A program made the translations under genes and the position numbers. Below the pieces are notes generated by a model. It did not search any database, was not told the origin of the DNA, and worked only from the letters and a program-made list of their open reading frames with translations. From Mesorhizobium huakuii (GTDB lineage Bacteria; Pseudomonadota; Alphaproteobacteria; Rhizobiales; Rhizobiaceae), in contig NZ_BSNY01000049.1 in NCBI RefSeq assembly GCF_030160235.1, positions 1-64,000 of the forward strand: a stretch of 64,000 bases of DNA, written 5' to 3'. Of this stretch, positions 25,590 through 35,313 are shown one piece after another; positions within the stretch are counted from its first letter, which is position 1; every line of letters starts with the position of its first letter.

Positions 25590-28500
25590 ATGGCAGACAG
25601 AACCCAGCTGAGAGTAGCCGACAACAACGACGTCGCTGACGATGATCCGTTCGCGGAACTGACCAGGATCATGGGATTCGATCCACGCCAGCCGGTCAAG
25701 CAGCAGGCGCGGGTCGAACCGCAGGCCGCTGTTGCCAGTCAGCCCGTGCAAGAGGACGATTTTGACATCGACCTCGAAAAGGAACTGATGGGCGAGTTCG
25801 ACGCCGGCGACAACGTCGCCGCTCCGATTGTCGAGGCTCATGAGCCGGCATTTGAAACGGCGGCCACACACGCGGCCGACGATGACCTGGCGCTGTCGCT
25901 CGACGACGATTTCCATCTGGACTTCACGGGTGCCGAAGAGCAGGGGCTCGTCGCCAGCCATGCCAACCCTGGCGCTGCCGAAGCCGCGCCGTCCGTCGAA
26001 CCTGCCTTCGATGCCGATTTCGACAATGCCGTCGCCAGTTCGCTCGAAGACGTTTCGCCCTTCGAAGACGATCTGCCGATGGAGGACGAGCTTGCCGCGT
26101 CGCTTGATCAGGACTTCCACATCGAGGACCATGCCGCCCAGGTCGAGGACGAAGCCGTCGAGCCCCAGCATGCCGTTGCCGAAGTGCCGGTGGCTGTCGA
26201 GCCGGCCGCCGAGCATGAATTCGATGATGCGGTCGCGATTTCGCTCGAGGACGAGCTGATGCTTGACGACCATTCGGCGGATCAGCGCCATGCGGCCGCG
26301 GTCGACTATCCGGAGCCGGCGCTGGCCGCCGCGAATGAAGCCCAGGCGGTCGCCGACGAAGATTTCGATGGTCGCTTCGAGGCTGCCATGGCGGATGTCG
26401 GTATGGATTTCGACGTTCAGGCAGATGAGCCGGTGGCCTTTAACGCGGCGGAGGCGCACGAAGTGCCGGCTCATGCCGTGGATGCGAGGGACGAGTTCTC
26501 AAGCTCCGAAACCGCTCCGGAAGATGATTTCGATCTGAGCTTGGACGACGCGTTCGCCGAGCCTGCCGAAGAGCCGGTCGCCGAGGTCGCGGCTGCCGCG
26601 GTCCAGCCGATAGCTCCGGCAATTCCGGCAGCCATCATGGCCGAGCCGGCGCCGGCCCCCGTGGCGGACGAACGAAGCCTCGAAGACGAGTTGAACGCGC
26701 TGCTGGGCGCCATGACGGCGCGCACGCAGACGTCGGCCAAGGAGCAACCTGTCGTCGCTCAGCCCGTTGCGGCTCAGCCGCCCACTGCTCCCGTTCCGTC
26801 GTATGTGGCCGCGCCTGCAAAGGCCGCTGAGGGGCCTGCCGATCTCGACTGGGATCTCGACGAACATGCGACCGAGGATGCGCATGCCTCCAGCGCCGCC
26901 TACGCCGCCGATGCCGATCTCGACAATCTGCTGCTCGATGAGCTTGAGGGCCAGGATTTGGGTGCGGACGCAGCCGATCATGGCGACATCGATTTCGACG
27001 ATGATGCGTTCGACGCGGCCTTGGCCGGGAATCTCGATCCGCGCGACGAGGCAGCTTCGCCGCAGGATCAGGCCGATTCCCTCGATTGGCTGGCCGAACG
27101 CTCCGCGCCGACCGAGCCGACCCGTTCGTGGAGCCGCGTGACACCGGTTCCCCAGCAGCCGGCATTTGCCGCGCAGCCGTCCGCTTCGATGGCGGCAAGG
27201 GCCGCCGCGCCTGAAGTGACCCCGGCGGTGGCTGTGGTGCCGCCCTACCGCGCGCCCGAGCCGGTTGCGGCCGCTGCCTATGCGGCGCCTGTATCCGCGC
27301 CGCAGCCGCGACCGTCGTCGCGCTACGAAGAAGAGATGCCCGATGTCGAAACGGTCGATGTGCCGGAGCGTGTCGTGGCGCTGGCGGACGATCTCGACAT
27401 TCCGGAACTGCATTTCGAGGAAGATGAACCAGCCGCGTCGGGCTACGACGATCTCGACGCAGAGTTCGCCAGCCTTCTGACGGAAATGAATTCGGTGGAG
27501 GTGCCGCCTGCTCCAGCCGCGCCCGCAAGCAGCACTGCCTATGCCGATGAGACCTTCAATGCCGGTTTCAATCAGGCCTATCAGGCGCCGGCCTATGAAG
27601 AACCCAAGCCGGCTTATGGCGGGGTCAAACCTGCCATCCAGCCGGAAGTGCGGACCTATGCGGCGCGGCCGGCGGAAATGCCCGCCCGTGCCGCCGCGAA
27701 CACTGGCTATGCCGACGCCGCCGACGGCTTCGACATCGACAATCTGCCCGGCAGCCAGCCGGTCTCGCAGGCGGACGATTTCACCGTCGATGAACTCGAC
27801 TATGATCCTGAACTCGACGAGGCAATGTCCGTTCCGGGTCTCGGCGAGCGGGAAGCGGCCAGGCCGTCGGGCCGCCGTGGCCTGTTCATCGCGGCAATTG
27901 TCGGTGCCGTGGCGGTCGCAGGCGGTCTTGGCGCCTTTGCGCTGTCTTTCGGCGGCAAGGGCGGCAGCGAAGCGCCGGTGATCGTCAAGGCCGACAATTC
28001 GCCCATCAAGGTCAAGCCGGAAAATCCGGGCGGCGCCGTGGTGCCGAACCAGGACAACAAGGTTTACGACGCGGTGGTCAAGGGCGCGAAGCCCGCCGAA
28101 CCGGTGCAGCAGAAGCTTGTCACCAATACCGAGGTCCCGGTGGATGTGCAGGCGAAGGATCCGGCCCGTGCCATCGATCTTTCCGCTGGCCAGGGTGCCA
28201 CCGTCGGCGGAGCCGATGATGGCAATGCCGCGCCGACCGCAAGCGCTGCGCCGGCTGGCAATCTTGCGCCGGCCGACAATGCGGCGCCCGCGCCCAAGTC
28301 CGAGGATCGCATCGCGCAGGTGCTGCAGGATGCCGACAAGGGCAACAATACCGATGTCGTCGCCGTCGCACCGCGCAAGGTGAGGACGATGGTGGTCAAA
28401 TCGGACGGCTCGCTGGTGCCGCGCGAGGATCCGGCACCGGTCGCACCGCAGGTGGCGGCTGCCGAGCCGACCGATCCGGCGCCGCAGCATGTCGCCGCGC

Positions 28501-28973
28501 CGTCCGCCGATGCCGACCAGACCGGCACCGTGGCCCCGGCCGCGGCCCAGTCGGGCGACGAGCCGGCCCTCAAGCCGGCGGCCAAACCGGCAAAGGCGCA
28601 GTCGGCCAACACGCCGGCCAAGGTTGCGATCGCGCCGCAGCGTCCGTCCGACCAGCCCGTTGACGTCGTCGGCGAGGTGAAGCCCGATCAGGTCGCTTCC
28701 ATCGACCCGGCAACGACGGCGACCGGTAGCGGTTCGTGGTCGATGCAGGTTGCTTCGCAGCCGACGGTGGAAAGCGCCCAGTCGACCTACCAGGATCTGC
28801 AGCGCCGCTATGGCAGCGTGCTTGCCGGCCGAACGGCCAACATCGTCAAGGCCGAGATTGCCGGCAAGGGCACGTTCTACCGCGTGCGCGTCGTGGCCCA
28901 GTCGCGCAACGACGCCATCAATCTGTGCACCAGCTACAAGGCAGCCGGCGGCAACTGCTTCGTCTCGCGCTAG
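25590..28973 (+). CDS. Large SPOR-domain membrane protein
   Basis: Predicted 1127-residue bitopic envelope protein. About 760 residues of highly acidic, Ala/Asp/Glu/Pro-rich cytoplasmic sequence with repeated short acidic blocks (such as DDLALSLDDDFHLDF and PEDDFDLSLDDAF) precede one transmembrane helix (about 762-785, GLFIAAIVGAVAVAGGLGAFAL). A periplasmic Ala/Pro-rich linker leads to a C-terminal SPOR domain (about 1047-1127, SWSMQVASQPTVESAQSTY to GGNCFVSR), which binds denuded septal glycan. The position between argS and nagZ is conserved in rhizobia. It likely acts in division or peptidoglycan remodelling; the acidic arm's partner is unknown. Confidence 0.85.
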   Translation: MADRTQLRVADNNDVADDDPFAELTRIMGFDPRQPVKQQARVEPQAAVASQPVQEDDFDIDLEKELMGEFDAGDNVAAPIVEAHEPAFETAATHAADDDLALSLDDDFHLDFTGAEEQGLVASHANPGAAEAAPSVEPAFDADFDNAVASSLEDVSPFEDDLPMEDELAASLDQDFHIEDHAAQVEDEAVEPQHAVAEVPVAVEPAAEHEFDDAVAISLEDELMLDDHSADQRHAAAVDYPEPALAAANEAQAVADEDFDGRFEAAMADVGMDFDVQADEPVAFNAAEAHEVPAHAVDARDEFSSSETAPEDDFDLSLDDAFAEPAEEPVAEVAAAAVQPIAPAIPAAIMAEPAPAPVADERSLEDELNALLGAMTARTQTSAKEQPVVAQPVAAQPPTAPVPSYVAAPAKAAEGPADLDWDLDEHATEDAHASSAAYAADADLDNLLLDELEGQDLGADAADHGDIDFDDDAFDAALAGNLDPRDEAASPQDQADSLDWLAERSAPTEPTRSWSRVTPVPQQPAFAAQPSASMAARAAAPEVTPAVAVVPPYRAPEPVAAAAYAAPVSAPQPRPSSRYEEEMPDVETVDVPERVVALADDLDIPELHFEEDEPAASGYDDLDAEFASLLTEMNSVEVPPAPAAPASSTAYADETFNAGFNQAYQAPAYEEPKPAYGGVKPAIQPEVRTYAARPAEMPARAAANTGYADAADGFDIDNLPGSQPVSQADDFTVDELDYDPELDEAMSVPGLGEREAARPSGRRGLFIAAIVGAVAVAGGLGAFALSFGGKGGSEAPVIVKADNSPIKVKPENPGGAVVPNQDNKVYDAVVKGAKPAEPVQQKLVTNTEVPVDVQAKDPARAIDLSAGQGATVGGADDGNAAPTASAAPAGNLAPADNAAPAPKSEDRIAQVLQDADKGNNTDVVAVAPRKVRTMVVKSDGSLVPREDPAPVAPQVAAAEPTDPAPQHVAAPSADADQTGTVAPAAAQSGDEPALKPAAKPAKAQSANTPAKVAIAPQRPSDQPVDVVGEVKPDQVASIDPATTATGSGSWSMQVASQPTVESAQSTYQDLQRRYGSVLAGRTANIVKAEIAGKGTFYRVRVVAQSRNDAINLCTSYKAAGGNCFVSR

Positions 28974-28990
28974 ACGCGTTCAACCCATCA

Positions 28991-29024
28991 AAGCCGGCGC
29001 GGCCCTAGGTCGCGCCGGCTTTTT
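28991..29024 (+). terminator. Rho-independent terminator after the SPOR gene
   Basis: AAGCCGGCGCG and CGCGCCGGCTT form an 11-bp perfect stem with a 9-base loop, followed by a T-run. Confidence 0.88.
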
Positions 29025-29124
29025 CATGTGCCCGGCGGTTTTTCATGTGGAAGCAGTTACGGCGTTGGACCGCATGTATTTCCAGACGATTCCCTTTGGC
29101 CGCGCGAAGCCCTAGACTCCTGAT

Positions 29125-30144
29125 ATGACCGAATCAAAATCCATGATCCTCGGCTGTGCCGGGAAATCGCTCACCCGCGAAGAAATCAATTTCTATCGCA
29201 ATGAATGCCCGTGGGCCTTCATCCTGTTTGCCCGCAACATCGGCGAGACCGAGCAGATCCGCGATCTGGTCGCCGAGATGCGCGATTGTATCGGGCGGCC
29301 GGACGCGCTGGTGTTCATCGACCAGGAAGGCGGCAGGGTGCAACGCCTGCGGCCGCCGCTGGCGCCGAACTATCCGGCGGGCGGGGCGCTTGGCGCGCTG
29401 TGGCGCGACGATCATGACGCCGGCGCCCGCGCTGCCTGGCTGATGGCGCGCCTGCACGCTTTCGACCTGTTGCGCTACGGCATCACCGCGGATTGCCTGC
29501 CGGTGCTCGACGTGCCGATCGAAGGCGCCAGCGACGTCATCGGCGCGCGCGCCTATGGCAAGGAGCCGCGCGCGGTCATCGAACTCGGCCGGGCCGCCGC
29601 CGAGGGGCTGATGTCGGGCGGCGTGCTGCCCGTGATGAAGCACATCCCCGGTCATGGCAGGGCCTTTGCCGACACGCATTTCGAACTGCCAACGGTCGAT
29701 GCTTCGCTCAGCGATCTGCAGCGGCATGACTTTGCCCCGTTCCGGGAACTCAACGACCTGCCGATGGCGATGACGGCGCATGTCGTCTACAGCGCCATCG
29801 ATCCCAAGAACCCGGCGACGACTTCAGGCAAGGTCATCGACGAGATCATCCGCCGCGACATCGGCTTTGACGGGCTCCTGATGAGTGACGACACCTCGAT
29901 GAAGGCACTTTCTGGGGATTTCCCGACAAAGGCGGCGGCGATCCTTGCGGCGGGCTGCGATCTGGTCCTTCACTGCAACGGGGTTTTCGAGGAGATGGCA
30001 GGCATTGCGTCGCGCACCACGGGGCTCGAAGGCAAGTCGCTGGAGCGTGCAAAGCGGGCGCTGACCTATATAAGGAAACGCGACGCGGCCGAGGAAACCG
30101 AGATACGCGCTGAATTCGCCACCTATTTCGATGCGGTGGCCTAA
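29125..30144 (+). CDS. nagZ: Beta-N-acetylhexosaminidase NagZ
   Basis: Predicted 339-residue cytoplasmic glycoside hydrolase family 3 enzyme that removes N-acetylglucosamine from anhydro-muropeptides in cell-wall recycling. Signature segments: ALVFIDQEGGRVQRLRPP, and the flexible-loop motif KHIPGHGRAFADTHFELPTVD carrying the Asp-His catalytic pair, then LLMSDDTSMKAL with the nucleophile Asp. Follows the SPOR gene and precedes scpA by nine bases. Confidence 0.95.
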   Translation: MTESKSMILGCAGKSLTREEINFYRNECPWAFILFARNIGETEQIRDLVAEMRDCIGRPDALVFIDQEGGRVQRLRPPLAPNYPAGGALGALWRDDHDAGARAAWLMARLHAFDLLRYGITADCLPVLDVPIEGASDVIGARAYGKEPRAVIELGRAAAEGLMSGGVLPVMKHIPGHGRAFADTHFELPTVDASLSDLQRHDFAPFRELNDLPMAMTAHVVYSAIDPKNPATTSGKVIDEIIRRDIGFDGLLMSDDTSMKALSGDFPTKAAAILAAGCDLVLHCNGVFEEMAGIASRTTGLEGKSLERAKRALTYIRKRDAAEETEIRAEFATYFDAVA

Positions 30145-30153
30145 CCAAGGGAA

Positions 30154-31011
30154 GTGACAAAGGCAGTGGCGGAAACATTGGAAAGCAAGGCCGCGAAGGC
30201 CGCACCGATGGACCGCCTGTGGGCCGAGAATGACGATTCACGCGTCACCGGCGATCCGTCGCTGGTCGTCGACGTGGCCGGCTTCGAAGGTCCGCTCGAT
30301 CTGCTCCTGCACCTTGCCCGCACCCAGAAGGTCGACCTGGCGCGCATCTCGATCCTGGCGCTGGTCGAGCAGTATCTGGCCTTTGTCGAGACGGCGAGGG
30401 CGCTGCGGCTCGAACTTGCAGCCGACTATCTGGTGATGGCGGCATGGCTCGCCTTCCTCAAGTCGAAGCTGTTGATTCCCAAGCAGCCTGGCGAAGAGGG
30501 CGAGAGCGGCGAGGAACTGGCGGCCGTGCTGCAATTCCGGCTGAAGCGGCTCGAAGCCATGCGTGATGCGGCGGCGCGCCTGGTCAACCGCAACCGGCTC
30601 GGCCGCGACGTGTTCGCGCGCGGCATGCCCGAAATGGTCATCATCGAAAAGCGCAACGCCTATTCGGCGTCGCTCTACGATCTCCTGACCGCCTATGCCC
30701 AGCAGCGGCAGAAGCAGGCGATCACCAATGTGACGATCGCCAGGCGGGGCGTCTGGTCGCTCAAGGACGCGCGCGACATCCTGACCCGGCTGATCGGCTC
30801 GCTGCGCGACTGGACGGCGCTGGACAGCTTCCTAATCCAATACATGACCAGCCCCGAAGAGCGGCGCACGGCGATCGCCAGCTCGTTCGCGGCGACACTG
30901 GAACTGGTGCGCGAGCGCAAGATGGATCTGCGGCAGGACGAGGTGTTCGCGCCGATCTATCTGCGCGATCACCGCGCACCGGCAATCAAGGCAGTCGAGG
31001 TGGCATCATGA
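30154..31011 (+). CDS. scpA: Segregation and condensation protein A
   Basis: Predicted 285-residue kleisin subunit of the SMC-ScpAB condensin. The N-terminal motif FEGPLDLLLHLARTQKVDL and AADYLVMAAWLAFLKSKLL are diagnostic; the C-terminal winged-helix part follows. Start taken as the GTG at 30154; the later ATG (MDRLWAEND) is possible. Its last four bases overlap scpB (ATGA), a coupled pair. Confidence 0.95.
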   Translation: MTKAVAETLESKAAKAAPMDRLWAENDDSRVTGDPSLVVDVAGFEGPLDLLLHLARTQKVDLARISILALVEQYLAFVETARALRLELAADYLVMAAWLAFLKSKLLIPKQPGEEGESGEELAAVLQFRLKRLEAMRDAAARLVNRNRLGRDVFARGMPEMVIIEKRNAYSASLYDLLTAYAQQRQKQAITNVTIARRGVWSLKDARDILTRLIGSLRDWTALDSFLIQYMTSPEERRTAIASSFAATLELVRERKMDLRQDEVFAPIYLRDHRAPAIKAVEVAS

Positions 31012-31772
31012 GCGAACGCGCCAACGCTTCGGTTATCCCGTTCAAGGTGGACGATGAACTGGAAGGCGAACTCGACCAGACTTCGGCCGAGAATCCGGTG
31101 CAGAATCCGGCCGAGCGCCTGCATATTGCAGAGGCCATGCGCATGGCCGAGGCGATCGTGTTCGCCAGCGCCGAACCCGTCAGCGAAAAGCAGCTTGCCG
31201 CCCGTCTGCCCGACGGCATCAATGTCGCCCTGGCCATGGCCGAGCTGCAGCAGGTCTATGCCCGGCGCGGCGTCAATCTGGTGCGGGTCGGCGACGCCTG
31301 GGCGTTCCGCACCGCCGGTGACCTCGCTTTCCTCATGAGCCGCGACACGGTGCAGCAGCGCAAGCTGTCGCGCGCTGCGCTCGAAGTGCTGGCGATCATC
31401 GCCTATCACCAGCCGGTGACGCGCGCCGAGATCGAGGATATCCGCGGTGTCGAGACGTCGAAGGGCACGCTGGACACGCTGCTCGAGACGGAATGGGTAC
31501 GCATGCGCGGCCGCCGCAAGACGCCCGGCCGTCCCGTCACCTATGGCACCACCGAAACCTTCCTCGACCATTTCGCGCTCGAGGAAATCCGTGATCTTCC
31601 CGGTATGGAAGAGCTGAAGGGGGCGGGCTTGCTTTCGGGCCGCATGCCGTCGAATTTCTCCATTCCGCAGCCGCCTGCCGACCCCGACGTGCTGACAGAG
31701 GACGAGGATCCGCTGACCGACATCGATCTCGAGGAACTCGGCCTTCTGACGCCGCGCGTCACGGAAGATTGA
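31008..31772 (+). CDS. scpB: Segregation and condensation protein B
   Basis: Predicted 254-residue winged-helix dimer partner of ScpA. Motifs: EAMRMAEAIVFASAEPVSEKQLA, LEVLAIIAYHQPVTRAEIEDIRG and RGRRKTPGRPVTYGTTETFLDHF. A 50-residue acidic tail follows the second winged helix. Translation is coupled to scpA by the four-base overlap. Confidence 0.95.
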   Translation: MSERANASVIPFKVDDELEGELDQTSAENPVQNPAERLHIAEAMRMAEAIVFASAEPVSEKQLAARLPDGINVALAMAELQQVYARRGVNLVRVGDAWAFRTAGDLAFLMSRDTVQQRKLSRAALEVLAIIAYHQPVTRAEIEDIRGVETSKGTLDTLLETEWVRMRGRRKTPGRPVTYGTTETFLDHFALEEIRDLPGMEELKGAGLLSGRMPSNFSIPQPPADPDVLTEDEDPLTDIDLEELGLLTPRVTED

Positions 31773-31952
31773 CCTGCCGGCCCCTGTCCAAGCGCGCCGA
31801 TAGGTCGTAGATGCGCCGATTGGTAGCGGGCCAGCGAGTCGAAAAAGCGTGACATCCGTCACCCTTTCATAAACTCTGTCGCTGTTGTGTTTGAATCCCA
31901 ACGCGAAAACGCATAGATCATCGCCAGGGAAAACATTCGAGAGAGATTTGCT

Positions 31953-32174
31953 ATGGGTTCATTTTCGATTTGGCACTGGATGATCGTGCTGGTGATCGTG
32001 CTGCTGATTTTCGGCCGCGGCAAGATTCCAGAGCTGATGGGCGACATGGCCAAAGGCATCAAGAGCTTCAAGAAGGGCATGGCGGACGACGACGTGGCGG
32101 ACGACAAGCGCACCGTTGAACACCGTGCCGACGAGACCGTTTCGGCCGTGAAGGAAAAAGCCAGCAAGAGCTGA
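31953..32174 (+). CDS. tatA: Sec-independent translocase protein TatA
   Basis: Predicted 73-residue pore-forming subunit of the twin-arginine translocase: one N-terminal transmembrane helix ([24 protein letters not shown]), the FGRGKIP hinge, an amphipathic helix ([15 protein letters not shown]) and a charged tail. It follows scpB after 180 bases and is the first gene of tatABC. Confidence 0.95.
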   Translation: MGSFSIWHWMIVLVIVLLIFGRGKIPELMGDMAKGIKSFKKGMADDDVADDKRTVEHRADETVSAVKEKASKS

Positions 32175-32204
32175 GCCAAAAAGTTCTAGTCGGAACAGAG
32201 TGCC

Positions 32205-33032
32205 ATGTTTGAAGTCGGCTGGACCGAAATGCTGGTGATCGCGATCGTCATGATCGTGGTCGTCGGGCCGAAGGATTTACCCAATATGCTGCGCACCTTC
32301 GGCCGCACGACGGCGAAGTTGCGCGCCATGGCGGCCGACTTCCAGAAACAGTTCAACGAAGCGCTGAAGGAAGCCGAACTCGACGACGTCAAGAAGTCGG
32401 TCGACGAGCTCAGGGGCCTCAGCCCCGTTGCCGAGATCCGCAAGCAGCTCAATCCGTTCGAGCAGGCAGCTGCCGATGTGCGCGCCGGCGTCGACGCGGC
32501 GATGAAGCCGAAGCCGGCCGCCGATCCCGCAACGCCAGCCGCTTCGACGCCACAAGCGACCGAGCCGTTGAAGAACGGTGCAACGGAAATGCCTGGCGTC
32601 AGCGCCGGGGAAGCCACGCCGCCAACGCCGATTTTCCCGGCCATGACCGATGAATCGGTGGTGGCGGTACCCACGGAACCCGTCGTGGCTCCGAAGGCAT
32701 CCACGGCCAAGAAGGCCGCCAAGGCCGCGCCGGCAGTAAAAGCGCCTGCCAAGGCCTCGGCGAAGGCTATGACGGCAAAAGCCGCGCCTGTGGTAACCGC
32801 AAAAGCCGCGCCTGTGGTAACCGCAAAAGCCGCACCAGTTGTGACGGCAAAAGCCGAGCCGGCGCCCAAGGCGTCGGCAAAGGCCGCGACCGCAGCAAAG
32901 GCTGCCGCCGCCACTTCGAAAAAACCTGCCGCCGCCAAGGCGACCGATGCAAAGACCGTGGCGAAAGCCGAACCGAAACCCGCGCTAGTGAAGAAGCCGG
33001 CGGCCAAGAAGACGGCGGGAGCCGCCAAGTGA
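32205..33032 (+). CDS. tatB: Sec-independent translocase protein TatB
   Basis: Predicted 275-residue TatB, which forms the twin-arginine signal-peptide receptor with TatC. The N-terminus MFEVGWTEMLVIAIVMIVVVGPKDLP is the transmembrane helix plus hinge, followed by the amphipathic and long charged helices to about residue 90. The remaining 180 residues are a low-complexity Ala/Lys/Pro tail, much longer than in E. coli TatB, including exact 8-residue repeats. It overlaps tatC by four bases (GTGA). Confidence 0.93.
   Translation: MFEVGWTEMLVIAIVMIVVVGPKDLPNMLRTFGRTTAKLRAMAADFQKQFNEALKEAELDDVKKSVDELRGLSPVAEIRKQLNPFEQAAADVRAGVDAAMKPKPAADPATPAASTPQATEPLKNGATEMPGVSAGEATPPTPIFPAMTDESVVAVPTEPVVAPKASTAKKAAKAAPAVKAPAKASAKAMTAKAAPVVTAKAAPVVTAKAAPVVTAKAEPAPKASAKAATAAKAAAATSKKPAAAKATDAKTVAKAEPKPALVKKPAAKKTAGAAK
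32775..32846 (+). repeat. 24-bp tandem repeat inside tatB
   Basis: Two identical 24-bp units (32775-32798 and 32799-32822) and a third with a few changes encode AKAAPVVT three times, followed by a partial fourth unit. It keeps the reading frame, so copy number could vary between strains without breaking tatB. Confidence 0.85.
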
Positions 33033-33904
33033 GTGTTTCGGACAAGGAAAAGGACGAGATCGAAAAATCGTCGGCGCCGCTGATCGAGCATCTCATCGAG
33101 CTTCGCCGTAGGCTGATCTGGTCGCTTGGCGGCTTCTTCGTCGCCTTCCTGGTGTGCTTCTTCTTTGCCAAGAAGCTGTTCAACCTTCTGGTCGTTCCCT
33201 TCAAATGGGCGACCAAGTGGGCGGGTCTCGACCCCCACAAGGTCGAACTGATCTACACAGCGCCGCAAGAATTCTTCTTCACGCAGGTCAAGCTCGCCAT
33301 GTTCGGCGGCATGGTCATAGCCTTTCCGCTGATCGCCACGCAGATCTACAAATTCATCGCGCCCGGCCTCTACAAGAATGAGCGCAACGCCTTCCTGCCG
33401 TTCCTGATCGCGTCGCCCATCCTGTTCCTGATGGGCGCGTCGCTGGTCTATTTCTTCTTCACCCCGATGGTGATGTGGTTCTTCCTCGCCATGCAGCAGG
33501 CCGGCACGGACGAGCAGGTGCAGATTTCGCTGCTGCCGAAAGTGTCGGAATATCTCAGCCTGATCATGACGCTGATCTTCTCCTTCGGCCTGGTGTTCCA
33601 GCTGCCGGTGGTGACCAGCCTGATGACGCGGGTCGGCATGCTGTCGTCCAAGGCGCTGGCCGAGAAGCGCAAATGGGCGATCGTCATCGCTTTCGTCGTC
33701 GCCGCCGTGCTGACGCCACCCGACCCGATGAGCCAGATCGGCCTGGCCATCCCGACCATCCTGCTCTACGAGGTCGCCATCTGGTCGGCCCGGCTGATCG
33801 AGCGCAGCCAGGAGCGCGAGCGCCTGGCGCGCGAGAAGCAGGAAGCCGGGGAGACCGTGGCCGACAAGACACCGGACGAGCCTCCGGCGCCGGCGGCTTC
33901 GTAA
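33029..33904 (+). CDS. tatC: Sec-independent translocase protein TatC
   Basis: Predicted 291-residue six-helix TatC, the core of the twin-arginine receptor. The family signature APLIEHLIELRRRLIWSL is near the N-terminus, and TAPQEFFFTQVKLAMFGG lies in the first periplasmic region. The GTG start overlaps the tatB stop. The tail after the sixth helix is charged, ending TPDEPPAPAAS. Confidence 0.96.
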   Translation: MSVSDKEKDEIEKSSAPLIEHLIELRRRLIWSLGGFFVAFLVCFFFAKKLFNLLVVPFKWATKWAGLDPHKVELIYTAPQEFFFTQVKLAMFGGMVIAFPLIATQIYKFIAPGLYKNERNAFLPFLIASPILFLMGASLVYFFFTPMVMWFFLAMQQAGTDEQVQISLLPKVSEYLSLIMTLIFSFGLVFQLPVVTSLMTRVGMLSSKALAEKRKWAIVIAFVVAAVLTPPDPMSQIGLAIPTILLYEVAIWSARLIERSQERERLAREKQEAGETVADKTPDEPPAPAAS

Positions 33905-34008
33905 GCCGCCAGCGGCGGCGGAAAACGACAACCGCCGCCCAGCCTCATCTTGCATCGGTCAAGGATGCGGTTTACGCCCTCGGAGCTTAGCTCAGGAGCG
34001 TTCAAACT

Positions 34009-35313
34009 ATGCTTGACATCAAATGGATTCGCGACAACCCGAAGGCCCTTGTCGAGGCGCTGACCAAGCGCTCGTGGTCGGCCGGCGAGGCGCAGTCCAC
34101 CGTCGATGATTTGATCGCCAGGGACGAGGCGCGGCGCGAACATGTGACCGAACTGCAGACCAAGCAGGAGCGCCGCAACGCCGCCTCGAAGGAGATCGGC
34201 AACGCCATGCGTTCGGGCGATGCAGCCCTCGCCGAAAAACTCAAGGCTGAAGTCGGCGATATAAAAACCTTCATCCAGAATGGCGAGGCGCGTGAGCGCG
34301 AGCTCGACAAGGCGCTGAACGACGCGTTGGCGGTGCTGCCCAATGTGCCGCTCGACGATGTGCCGGTCGGCAAGGACGAACACGACAATGTCGTCAAACA
34401 CATCGTCGGCAAGGTGCCGACGCGACCGAACTGGGTGAAGGAGCATTTCGAGGTCGGCGAAGCGCTCGGCATGATGGATTTCGAGCGGGCGGCCAAGCTG
34501 TCGGGTTCGCGCTTCACCGTGCTGAAGAGCGGCCTGGCACGGATGGAACGCGCGATCGGCCAGTTCATGCTCGACCTGCACACGACCGAGCACGGCTATG
34601 AGGAAGTGATCCCGCCGCTGATGGTGCGCGACGAGGTGCTTTTCGGCACCAACCAGCTGCCGAAATTCGAGGAGGACCTGTTCTTCACGCCGCATGGGGA
34701 GGGCAGGCTTGGCCTGATCCCGACCGCCGAGGTGCCGCTCACCAATCTGGTGCGCGAAGAAATCACCGCGCATGAAAAGCTGCCCCTGCGCTTCACCGCG
34801 CTGACGCCGTGCTTCCGCTCGGAGGCAGGTTCGGCCGGCCGCGACACGCGCGGCATGCTGCGCCAGCACCAGTTTTACAAGGTCGAGCTGGTGTCGATCA
34901 CCGATCAGGAATCTTCGCTGGCCGAGCATGAACGGATGACGCAATGCGCCGAGGAAGTGCTGAAGCGGCTTGAGCTGCCGTTCCGCACCATGACGCTGTG
35001 CACCGGCGACATGGGCTTTGGCGCGCGCAAGACCTATGACATCGAGGTCTGGCTGCCCGGCCAGAACGCCTATCGCGAGATCTCGTCCTGTTCGGTCTGT
35101 GGCGACTTCCAGGCGCGCCGTATGGACGCCCGCTACAAGGACAAGGACGGCAAGGGCAACCGCTTCGTTCATACGCTCAACGGTTCGGGCACCGCTGTCG
35201 GCCGCGCACTGATTGCCGTCATCGAAAACTACCAGAACGAGGATGGCAGCGTAACCATTCCTGAAGTGCTGCGGCCCTACATGGGTGGTCTGGCAAAGAT
35301 CGAAGCGAAGTAA
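34009..35313 (+). CDS. serS: Seryl-tRNA synthetase
   Basis: Predicted 434-residue class II synthetase charging tRNA-Ser and tRNA-Sec. The N-terminal coiled-coil arm runs to about residue 100; class II motif 2 is [21 protein letters not shown] and motif 3 is [19 protein letters not shown]. Length is standard. Its stop shares one base with the surE start (TAATG). Confidence 0.97.
   Translation: MLDIKWIRDNPKALVEALTKRSWSAGEAQSTVDDLIARDEARREHVTELQTKQERRNAASKEIGNAMRSGDAALAEKLKAEVGDIKTFIQNGEARERELDKALNDALAVLPNVPLDDVPVGKDEHDNVVKHIVGKVPTRPNWVKEHFEVGEALGMMDFERAAKLSGSRFTVLKSGLARMERAIGQFMLDLHTTEHGYEEVIPPLMVRDEVLFGTNQLPKFEEDLFFTPHGEGRLGLIPTAEVPLTNLVREEITAHEKLPLRFTALTPCFRSEAGSAGRDTRGMLRQHQFYKVELVSITDQESSLAEHERMTQCAEEVLKRLELPFRTMTLCTGDMGFGARKTYDIEVWLPGQNAYREISSCSVCGDFQARRMDARYKDKDGKGNRFVHTLNGSGTAVGRALIAVIENYQNEDGSVTIPEVLRPYMGGLAKIEAK

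Noticed and set aside
26499-28490. A 663-codon open frame antisense to the SPOR gene
   Set aside because: Arises from the repetitive Ala/Asp codons of the sense strand.
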